Shown here in pieces: positions 12,722 to 20,130 of a stretch of DNA of 20,130 nucleotides (its first letter is position 1; every line of letters begins with the position of its first letter). The stretch is from NCBI GenBank assembly GCA_943704425.1, contig CALSCP010001367.1:7501-27630 (forward strand), read 5' to 3'. Both the position numbers and the translations under genes were made by a program. The notes below the pieces were generated by a model. That model saw nothing but the letters and a program-made list of their open reading frames with translations. It had not been told where the DNA came from and searched no databases. Origin of the DNA: Ministeria vibrans ATCC 50519 (taxonomy: Eukaryota > Opisthokonta > Filasterea).

Positions 12722-14764
12722 TTATTCATCTTCTGGGTGCACATTGGTGATGCTCGATGTCGACGAGTTGCGGTGTTGGGCGGCGGCAACGACACGGAAG
12801 GGAATGGAGAGTTCACCGGCGGCGGTGGAGAAACGGCGAATGGGACGGGGGGCCACTTTGTGCGGTGAGGGTTGTGCGAGAGGCGGAAGGAGAGTTGTGG
12901 AGGAGGCGTTTGACGTGATTGATGCGGCGGATCCACGGCGTTTGCCTGAGACGATGTCTGCGACTGTGGGCATTGTGTCGACGTACGTCGAGTCGTCTTG
13001 GCTGTTGTCGTTGTCATTGTCGTTGTCGTTGTTGTCGGTGGTGCTGTCGTGGTCTTGTACATCGGTGGCGGGTGCGGGCGAGGTGACAGGCTGTGCAGGA
13101 GGATTCGGACGCATGCTGAGCCAGCGAGCACGGTTTGCGTTTAGCTGGTCTAGGCACTGCTGCGTTTTGGGAAGTAGTTGCGCGAGAGTGGTGTATACTG
13201 GTGTGAGAATAAAGTCACAAAAGTTGATGCTCAGCGAGATTTGGTCGCCCGTCAGTCGGTCCATGTTGGGCGAGATTGGCAGTCCAAGAGCGCGTTCGCG
13301 ATCACCCTGTGCATAGAACTCTTCAAGAACCATGTCGGACCAGCGCTTGCAGACATCCCAGCGCTTCCAGGCGTTGCTGATGTCGGCGCAGTGCACAAGG
13401 ACATTGCCGAGGAGCAGGCGTGCGTCGGCGCTCGCCCACACGCCCGCCACGGCATTATCTGCGCGACGTTGTTCGACGAGTGTGTCGAACGAGGACACTA
13501 AGGCAAAGTGCTGCGCCATGGTGGTCGCAAGAATGTTCTGGATCAGCTGACTGCGCACGCGCCGACGAGTCTCGTCCGTGTCGAGGCCCGCGAGAATCTC
13601 ATGTTGCTTAAGCAGTGTGAGTGCCACCGAGCAGCTGTGGCTCTCGAGCACCGAGTCGTTGTGGTAGATCATGCCAACGTCGCTCGTAGCCGCCAGCTGG
13701 AAGCTGTTGCTGGTGCCCGGATGGTCGAGGTCGTGACAGAGTGCCGCCAGAAGCAGCGTCACTTGTTCGAGGCGCGTTAGGTGTTGACCCGCCTCGCATT
13801 GCATCAGAAACAAACCGACGGTCTGTACAACTACGTAATTTAAGTAGAGCAAAAAGCGTATTAAAGGCACAATAATATAAATAATAATATATAATAGGAA
13901 TGATAGTAATAATAATATATAATAGGAATGATAGTAATAATAATAGTAAGTATAATAACAATAAGAATGATAATAATAATAGTAATAAGAAAGTATATTA
14001 CCGTCACAAGCATGCCGAAAATTGTGGTATGGATTATCGGAATGGTACAGTAGGCGACAGCTGCCCACGAAATCAAGTAATCGGTCGTAGGATAGAGAGA
14101 GGATGTTGAGGGCGTCAAAGCGGAGGAGCATCTGGATGGGCACGGCGGAAAGTTGAGCATCGGAAAGGGAGAAAATGTTGAAGGTGAAGGTGTCAAGACC
14201 CTCAAGTGAGTGGTTTGGAATAAAGTCCGATCGTGGCTGCAAGCGTCGCGTGGCAGAGGCAAGGCAAGGTAGTGGCGGTGATTGACGATGTTGTGGCGGT
14301 GGCTGCACCTGCAGATGTCGAATGTAGGAGAGAGGTGCGACGGCAGAGTGACCGAGAAGGCGCTGTCGCTCAGTGGCTGGAATGCGCGACTGCGACCGCG
14401 ATTGTGCCGGCATTGAGTGTGACCCAGTGACCGGACGGCCCTGTAGTGCGTCATGGCTGCGCGCTGTTGTCGCCCTGGCCGCCGAGCGAGGTGTATCTTC
14501 CCGATTCAGCGAAGAAAAAAAAGTTCCGCGTGACGGATTGGCCGATTTGGCGCTCAGAGGTCTTCTTGGAGGCCATGCATTGGTGTAGGGCAGGGGAACG
14601 GAGAGAGGCACGAGCTGACTAGTGCTCAGGGGCAAGGGTATTCGCTTGCTGCCATCAGCAGTGGTCGTCAATGGCAACGCACGTCGATCGCCCGCAGCAA
14701 ATTCAGTTGGCTCGAAGCGGTATCCGAATCGTGGACGGGGGTGTTTCGCAGAGGAGGACGTCAT
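12722..14764 (-). CDS. Class I 3',5'-cyclic nucleotide phosphodiesterase
   Basis: Model: complement(join(12722..13830, 14002..14764)), 623 residues; start at ATG 14764. The intron (13831-14001) is phase 1, and its removal restores HNFRHACDVVQTVGLF, the expected PDEase_I signature. Seen: a disordered Ser/Arg/Pro N-terminus to about 150; a catalytic domain about 215-500 with HNFRH (247-251), HDLDHPG (287-293), HCADISN (401-407) and an ISPNMDR helix; then an acidic Asp/Asn run and a tail with RRGS and RRFS, minimal PKA sites. Metal-binding His/Asp residues are present. Known: these enzymes hydrolyse cAMP and/or cGMP to 5'-nucleotides. Odd: the invariant purine-clamping Gln (SQxxF) is Ser 455 in LSINF. 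No transmembrane, GAF or PAS domain is seen, so it is probably soluble. Subfamily is unresolved. Confidence 0.93.
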   Translation of the reverse strand: MTSSSAKHPRPRFGYRFEPTEFAAGDRRALPLTTTADGSKRIPLPLSTSQLVPLSVPLPYTNAWPPRRPLSAKSANPSRGTFFSSLNREDTPRSAARATTARSHDALQGRPVTGSHSMPAQSRSQSRIPATERQRLLGHSAVAPLSYIRHLQVQPPPQHRQSPPLPCLASATRRLQPRSDFIPNHSLEGLDTFTFNIFSLSDAQLSAVPIQMLLRFDALNILSLSYDRLLDFVGSCRLLYHSDNPYHNFRHACDGNILSYYYYYYHSYCYYTYYYYYYHSYYILLLLSFLLYIIIYIIVPLIRFLLYLNYVVVQTVGLFLMQCEAGQHLTRLEQVTLLLAALCHDLDHPGTSNSFQLAATSDVGMIYHNDSVLESHSCSVALTLLKQHEILAGLDTDETRRRVRSQLIQNILATTMAQHFALVSSFDTLVEQRRADNAVAGVWASADARLLLGNVLVHCADISNAWKRWDVCKRWSDMVLEEFYAQGDRERALGLPISPNMDRLTGDQISLSINFCDFILTPVYTTLAQLLPKTQQCLDQLNANRARWLSMRPNPPAQPVTSPAPATDVQDHDSTTDNNDNDNDNDNSQDDSTYVDTMPTVADIVSGKRRGSAASITSNASSTTLLPPLAQPSPHKVAPRPIRRFSTAAGELSIPFRVVAAAQHRNSSTSSITNVHPEDE
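13831..14001 (-). other. Stop-free, 171-nt (3n) intron in the PDE gene
   Basis: Donor GTAATA, acceptor ACGTAG. The intron is made largely of TTA/TAT microsatellite-like sequence and reads without a stop in the coding frame as Tyr/Ile/Leu-rich sequence. Splicing joins GACG to TT, giving D-V-V-Q as in homologues, which supports it being an intron rather than an insertion in the protein. Confidence 0.85.
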
Positions 14765-14862
14765 CACAAAGTGAAGAGCAACAATTAAAATGAATATTGA
14801 ATCATATTAACATGGATAAAATAATCATTTTGGTTCATTTCGACCCCTCTCCTCAGTCGGGT

Positions 14863-14878
14863 GACTCAGTTCTGAGTC
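14863..14878. promoter_or_regulatory. Palindrome with AP-1/bZIP-like site upstream of PDE
   Basis: GACTCAG-TT-CTGAGTC is a perfect 7+2+7 inverted repeat that includes TGACTCA (14862-14868), the classic AP-1/Gcn4 bZIP site. It lies about 100 bp upstream of the PDE ATG, within the 198-bp gap to the next gene's stop. Function is inferred from the motif only. Confidence 0.35.
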
Positions 14879-14962
14879 CAGTCCCCTGAATCTATTGAGA
14901 CTATTCCTTGAACCTTATGCTAGCGTAGTTGCTACTTGTCTTCAACAACAATGACATTTATC

Positions 14963-15489
14963 TTATTTGTTGAGGCATTGCTCAAGACCCTCCATGGCGG
15001 CACGCCCTAGCGCATTGAGCTGGCCGCCCAGAAAGGCAATAAAGGGCCTGCGCCACCCTTTGAGGCGCATTTCCGCCTCGTACGTGACGACACATCCGTT
15101 TGTTCCGTCCTCCTCCACCACAATCGTGTCCGTCGTGGTGATCACATCGCTGTCACCAAACAGCACCACTCGCCCCTTCTGTTTGTCCAACTCTTTAATC
15201 GTGAATCTGGGCAAGTATTCGGATGGAGAGTCAAATATGCGATATGCGATCGGATCGTACGCGGTTTTTTTGCTTACACAAATGGAATCTCGTCCCCTTG
15301 CGACAAGCAGAGCACGTCAAAGGCAGTGCCCACACCAACATCGCCGCCTGTACCAATGCGCTGGGCGCTCTTGACGCCTGGGTCCCAAGAAGCGACGTTT
15401 TCAAAGTTGGCGAGAAATTGGAGGACGGACGCCTGACTCCCCTGAACTCGCGCAACGTCGCGAACGACTCCCATTCTGACCATCGGCAT
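14963..15489 (-). CDS. SRPBCC (START-like / polyketide cyclase-type) small protein
   Basis: Model: complement(join(14963..15206, 15278..15489)), 151 residues; ATG in ACCATGC context. The intron 15207-15277 (71 nt, GTAAGC..CCCAG) joins IPFV to FTIKELDKQKG in frame. Seen: an N-terminal strand, a helix with VLQFLANFENVASWDPGVKSA (the W-D-P after the first helix is typical of this fold), Gly-rich GTGGDVGVGTAFDV, alternating strands (RVVLFGDSDVITTTDTIVV, GCVVTYEAEMRLKG) and a long C-terminal helix with GGQLNALGRAAMEGLEQ. Length and pattern fit the SRPBCC helix-grip fold, which binds lipids or other hydrophobic ligands. The ligand cannot be told. No signal peptide is seen. It lies 198 bp upstream of the PDE start, on the same strand. 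Confidence 0.7.
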
Positions 15490-15967
15490 GGTGTTAAAAT
15501 CAATGTATGGGGTGAATGAGTCGCAAAAAAAAAGTGTGTAGATGAATGAATGAGTTTGCGGTTGGAATGAACCGAATCGCCGATGACAATCGCAATTACT
15601 TCCGTCGGCGATTTTCCCCTTTTTTTCTGACGTAGGTGTGCCGTCAGAAGTCTCTTGACTAGTTCGCTACGATGTGTCGATGTCGAACAGTACGAAGTTG
15701 CTCTCCGAGACATCCTTGGGGCTGATCATCATCAGTATTACACTCTCGAGCGATTAATCACTCATTAACCCTTTGCGAATTGCAACCAGTTTTCTTTTCG
15801 TCGAGGATTTTTGCCGCCAATAGCTCTCACCTCTTCGACAGTTCGACTTGGCTCAATGCTCTTCTGTGGTGAATCGTGATGATGCCCTCTATTTTGCTGT
15901 GCTTGTGCGNNNNTACTTATTCGGACAGTCATTTCACACACAATTTTTTTACATTCAACTAACAAAT
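15490..15967. other. Divergent promoter region with 4-N gap
   Basis: About 478 bp between the SRPBCC start (minus) and the next gene start (plus). No convincing coding sequence is seen. It holds a 9-bp inverted repeat AATCGCCGA (15575-15583) / TCGGCGATT (15605-15613), a CRE half-site TGACGT (15628-15633), and NNNN at 15910-15913. Confidence 0.5.
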
Positions 15968-17876
15968 ATGCAGCCCGCACCCTTCCGGGCGGGTTCTGCG
16001 CCTCCACAGAGGCGTTCTGTGCCAAGGTAGAGTGATTTCATTTCATTCTACTGTCTCTCACCGTCATTTCAGTCCACAACTCTTTGACAACACAGCAACT
16101 GGCCGAATACTGCTGGACCAACAACGTGAGCTCCACGTTCGCCGAATTCGCGTATGGGGTTTACCCAGAAAAAGATCATTAATTTTCAAAAAAAGAGTAT
16201 CTTTTCAAAAACTGTGTTTGTCTTGTAGGACGCCAAACCAGCAACAGACACGTCTGCGCCAAAGAGCATGCTGTTGTTTGTAAAGAACCGTCCTGCGCCA
16301 ACGTCGACTCAATCAATTCGACCGCTGACGGTTCGGCCAACGCGAGCTCAGTTGCTACGCGACTCAACGGTCGCCAAGCAACGCTCAGCGTCGCGTCCTT
16401 CGTCGAGCGCGTCGACTTCGCTGCCTCATGCCCAAGCTAAAACATCGACTCTGCTGCTACAACGAACCAGTGTGGGCAACATGTGGCACGGTCGCAGCAC
16501 TTCCAAGCCGAGGGTGCCTCGTTCGACGTGTCCTCCTCGACAGCCGCCGTGGGACGACACACCACCTCCCAGAGACCTTTTCGAAGGTGTTCCTCCGTCG
16601 CCCGCCGCGCTCGTGTCATCATTGACGTGTTCGACGTCCCGACTTGGAACGCAGCGTCGACTCGAGCAGCGTGCTTTTGCTGCATCTCTTTCTCAGGCGC
16701 GCGGTCGCTCCCCCGTCACTTCCGCACGCCCTCTTCCTTCATCTGGGACTGCTCACAATCGACGGTCCTCACCTGGGGTGGATATAGAACGAGTGCGCAT
16801 AGCGCTGGCTGACAGCTCCATTGACAGGCTAGACAGCGTCGACGACGACGACGAGAGTGACACCCTTAGCGAAACGAATGTTGTGTATCGCCCTCGCGAC
16901 GACTTGGAGGAGACACAGGAGAAGGAGCAAATGACGGAGGCTTTGCGGAGGGCACTGATCATAAGTCCCAGCATCACAGAAACCTCACCGCACTCGACAG
17001 AACAGGCGCTTGCCGATGCGTACCATGACGCACAGGACGACTCTCTTCACGACGCACTATTCGGTGGTCCTGCGCAGAGCAGTGGTGCCATTGGTACAAG
17101 CGATGAGGGACGAGCAAGTGTGTATGAAGACACATACTTTGAAGAGGAAGCTGTTGCTACCGTGGACCACGATGATGCTGATGCTGTTGCAGAAGCGGAG
17201 TATGATTTGTTTGTCGCTGAAGCAGTGCGGAGTGTGCGAGAGAGTGGGCTGATGCGCGAGGGTGGCAACGGTCTGGCGCGATTGTTTCGGCGTCATGGAG
17301 CAGTGGAAAGGGCGCTTGGATGAAGGGGAGATGTGGCGGCGACTGGAAAGAGTGCAGGAGGAGCTGGAAGGGACTAGTGGGCTGGATGGATCGTACTATC
17401 CAGTGAATGTGGCGAGGGCGGAAGAACAAGAGGAAGAAGTGGAAGAAAGGGAGACGTACCGTGACCGTAGCATGAGTGGTGATGATGATCTGAGTGTGCT
17501 GGATGAGGAGGAGGAGAAGGACGAAGATGGACGCGTAAGGGAAGAAGAGAGCACGAGTGAGGGAAAGGAACCGAGTGAATTGGGTGAGAGAAGTGTACTA
17601 GTGAGGGAGGAGGGGAAGGAAGAGGATGGAGGGGTGAGAGAAGAAGAGAAGGAGGACAAGGATGGAGGAGAGAGAGAGGAAGAGAGCACGAGTGATCATG
17701 AGGGAAAGGGGGCGAGTGAATCGGGTGAGAGCAGTGTACTAGTGAGAGAGGAGGAGGAAGAGTCCAGTGCGGGTGAACTGACGTTGAGTGATGACGAGGA
17801 GTATGAAGCTCTGTCTGGGACTGTGTCTCCCGTGAGCTCTACAGGTCCTTTTGATGAAGATGGTGATCACTTCTGA
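15968..17876 (+). CDS. Unrecognised low-complexity acidic protein with UIM-like motif; frame unresolved near 17225-17304
   Basis: Proposed exons: 15968..16026, 16073..16151, 16229..about 17224, and about 17304..17876. The first two introns have GTAGAG..TCAG and GTATGG..TGTAG borders and keep frame. Seen: a basic Ser/Arg/Pro N-terminal half (to about residue 230); an acidic patch with an EKEQMTEALRRALIIS segment (16919-16966) that fits the ubiquitin-interacting L-x-x-A-L-x-x-S pattern; then a very acidic Glu/Asp region with two in-frame copies of an SVLVREE-containing repeat. The first frame ends at TGA 17321-17323, while the second frame (to TGA 17874-17876) is clearly coding-like. A 79-nt intron (17225-17303, GTGCGG..GCAG, phase 0) would join them, though its acceptor lacks a pyrimidine tract; a one-base assembly error is the alternative. 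No known family recognised; no function assigned. Confidence 0.5.
17541..17753 (+). repeat. Two in-frame copies of an acidic repeat (135-nt offset)
   Basis: Copy 1 at 17541-17612 and copy 2 at 17676-17753 encode EEESTS..EGK..SE.GE.SVLVREE, the second with a two-residue insertion. The size change is a multiple of three, and the conserved residues support this frame as coding. Confidence 0.8.
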
Positions 17877-17969
17877 GCACATACATACAATGTAATAATA
17901 CGTCTTAAAAAGTCTCAACGCACAAAGTTTACTCGTTCACTCTTCGCTTTTTGTCACTCACTCTTGAAC

Positions 17970-19548
17970 TCAATCAGACCACTCGTCCTCGTCGACTCCA
18001 TCAAAGGTGTCTTGCTCAAGAGGCTCGTCCTCGCGTCCACCCATTTTCTTCGCCATTGCCTCCACCAGCTCTGCCTTCTTTTGCTCGTCCGACTTGTACT
18101 CTTCAATCTTGACGTGCGCATACTTGCTCTCCTTGACGGCCACTTGGGGCGCCTCCGACAGCCGCATCATGCCGTCCGGGCACATGTCCACCCACTCAAG
18201 CGGCTGCAACTCGCCAGCCAGAAAGTCGTCTGCCTGCATCGACGGGTCCCAGCGACACCGCGTTGGTGGCAGCACGTCGTCCTGGAACACTTCCTTGCGT
18301 GTGCGCGGCACAAAGAACTGCACCTTGACCACGGATGTCTTGCACAGCTGCACCATCCGCAACAATTCCACCTCACGCACATCACACACACTCTTGGGCA
18401 GTGGCGCCAGTCCAATCACCGAGTTGGCAAGCTTGCACTGCGTCAGCGAGTGCAGATAGGGCGCCTCATCATCCACTTCAAACAGCGCGACGGACCCTCC
18501 GCCCCGACTAAATGCAAACACCACCGAGGTGTCCTCGTCAAAGTGCGGAATCAACACAGCAGGCGCCACGTCAAGCGTCGCCTCGCCCAGCACCGTTCCA
18601 CTGGTTGCATCAATCAGCTAAAATACAGAACGACAGAAAGAAAGAAAGAAAGAGAGAGAGAAAGAGAGAAAGGAGGGAGAAACCGAGTGATAGAGAGAGA
18701 GAGAAAGGAGGGAGAAAGAAACAAAGTGATAGAGAGAGAGAGAAGCAACGTGATAGAGAGAGAGAGAGAAGCAAAGCGACGCAGAAAAAAAAGAAAAGAA
18801 AAAAAGAGAGTGAGTAAGAAGTGCGTCGTCACTTTGACGTGTGTCTGTGTGTGTTGTACCTTGAGCTGACGCGCCGAGCTTCTGTCAAAGCAACTGATAA
18901 TGACACGCGATGAGTTACCAGCCCATGTTACTCGAGCACCGCGTTTGCCCTCAAACACAACGCTCTCCTGAAAACGATAAAAAACAGAGAGAGAGCAAGG
19001 TTACAGACACTACACTCTCCTTTTGTGCTTATCGTACGGTGAGAAGAGACCCGTCAAGTGCATCAAACACGCGCAGTGAGCGATCCTTGCACACTGTCGC
19101 AAGCATCGATCCGTCGTAGTTGAAACACATTCCCAAAACTTGATCCTATCCATTAAAGCATAATAACATTACTCTGGTGTGCGGACTGAGGACGGAACGT
19201 TTGTGTTGTTACGTTGTGACCAAAAAACTCGCGAACAGGCTGGTCAGGATTGAGCAGGTTCCACATGCGGACGGTATGGTCACTGGCGGACGAGACGAGA
19301 ATGTCCTTTGCAAGGGGATGGAAAAGCAAAAGGTTCACACGGCCGTCGTGTGCATTAAAGTCCACGTAACACTGCTCGAGCGGGTCGGTGTCGTCAAGGC
19401 CGTCGCCGGGAATCTGGAAAATGCGCACGACGCCGTCTTCGCAGGCACATGCAAGTATGCCGTTGTCAAAGGGGTCCCATTTGATGTCCAGCACAGGCAC
19501 TCCTGCGATACAAAAAGAAGAAAATTTGTGCGTCTTAGCTCAGACCAT

Positions 19549-19638
<90 letters not shown>

Positions 19639-19987
19639 AGGGGAAAAGAAGCAGAGTGATAGAGAACAAAAAAGGAGTGATAGAGAGAGAAAGGGAGGAG
19701 GAAAAAATCAACAACATATAGAGAGATGTGACATACCACATTGGACACACGGCAGATTTCCAACGTCGAGACGACGAGGCGCACCAGTCTCAAGGACGCA
19801 AACGAGACCACCGGGTCCCTGTGCGCCAAACGCAAGGAAGTGCGGATTGGCCTCAATGGCATTGGTCTCGCCCGAGAGTGCCTGAGACACGCGTGACAGT
19901 GACTCGTATGACTGAGAGCGGTGCATTTCCTTGGCAAACACATGACGGAAGAAACTCGCACGCACTACACTCGCATTGGGTTTGGGA
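17970..19987 (-). CDS. Coronin, coronin-7-like; 5' end beyond the window
   Basis: Model: complement(join(17970..18617, 18860..18967, 19038..19145, 19213..19502, 19737..>19987)), about 467 residues. All junctions are GT..AG and in frame. The first visible exon starts in phase 2, so at least one exon lies to the right. Seen: VVRASFFRHV (coronin signature), EANPHFLAF, VLDIKWDPF, WD-type blades (VRMWNLL, LRVFDAL), then LPKSVCDVREVE, VQFFVPRTRKEVFQDDVLPPTR and LSEAP, ending in an acidic tail with DEDEWSD. Known: coronins are beta-propeller regulators of actin and Arp2/3; coronin-7/POD-1 proteins lack the C-terminal coiled coil and end in an acidic Trp-containing tail. Here there is also no coiled coil. 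Whether a second propeller precedes this one cannot be seen. Confidence 0.9.
18636..18822 (+). repeat. GA-rich purine tract in coronin intron (18618-18859)
   Basis: Imperfect (AGAA)n and (GA)n units with GTGATAGAGAGAGA-type repeats. On the coding (minus) strand it is a pyrimidine tract lying just upstream of the TTTTAG acceptor at 18618. Confidence 0.9.
19553..19635 (+). repeat. (AG)n microsatellite in coronin intron (19503-19736)
   Basis: A perfect AG run of about 83 bp, read as (CU)n in the coronin transcript, ending about 50 nt before the 3' splice site. Confidence 0.97.
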
Positions 19988-20020
19988 CTATAAAAAAAGA
20001 GAAAAAAAACACACACATAC

Positions 20021-20130
<110 letters not shown>

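Noticed and set aside
13831-14001. A Tyr/Ile/Leu-rich membrane-like insertion in the PDE
   Set aside because: Removing a GT..AG intron here restores the conserved HNFRHACDVVQT sequence exactly, so the stretch is intron read in frame.
16073-16283. Exon 2 of the acidic-protein gene continuing open through 16283
   Set aside because: The open frame runs through a poly-A/T-rich stretch and a TGTCTTGTAG acceptor; splicing at 16152/16228 joins two coding frames in phase.

Overview
This is nuclear DNA of a eukaryote with compact, intron-bearing genes. Introns are mostly 53-90 nt with GT..AG borders. Intergenic gaps are short, the standard stop codons are used, and dinucleotide microsatellites are long. 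Coding sequence is Ser/Ala/Thr-rich with CAA/CAG poly-Gln tracts. The gene set (a RIF1 with C-terminal PP1-docking motifs, a GREB1-like protein, a class I phosphodiesterase, a coronin) suggests a unicellular eukaryote, possibly related to opisthokonts/holozoans. The species cannot be named from the sequence. Two runs of N (5972-5993 and 15910-15913) show this is a draft assembly.

Layout, left to right. (1) + strand, 1-5051: the 3' part of a RIF1 gene in eight exons, from the end of the HEAT-repeat array through a disordered region, a GILK/RVQF PP1-docking pair and the conserved C-terminal domain. (2) 5052-5267: a 216-bp tail-to-tail gap with an AATAAA signal and CA/CT microsatellites. (3) - strand, 11781-5268: a ~2,096-residue GREB1-like protein. 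It combines a circularly permuted SF2 helicase module (DEAH-like motif II first, then a Cys cluster, motif VI and finally a Walker A motif) with a TAGT/GREB1-type glycosyltransferase domain carrying a DDN motif, then a repeat-rich tail ending near a PIP-box-like motif. (4) 11782-12721: the largest gap, with a helically phased GATAA array. (5) - strand, 14764-12722: a class I cyclic-nucleotide phosphodiesterase, whose single intron is a stop-free multiple of three. (6) - strand, 15489-14963: a small SRPBCC/START-like lipid-binding-fold protein with one intron. (7) 15490-15967: a divergent promoter region. (8) + strand, 15968-17876: an unrecognised low-complexity acidic protein with a UIM-like motif; its reading frame near 17225-17304 is unresolved. 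(9) - strand, from beyond the right end to 17970: a coronin, most like coronin-7, with GA/CT microsatellites in its introns.

RIF1 and the GREB1-like protein are both chromatin/DNA-associated families and lie tail to tail, but no operon-like logic is expected. The GREB1-like gene is the most unusual content: a helicase-glycosyltransferase fusion in a probable protist, with C-terminal motifs that hint at PCNA, PP1 and kinase control. The phosphodiesterase is the second point of interest, because the near-invariant purine-binding glutamine aligns with serine.
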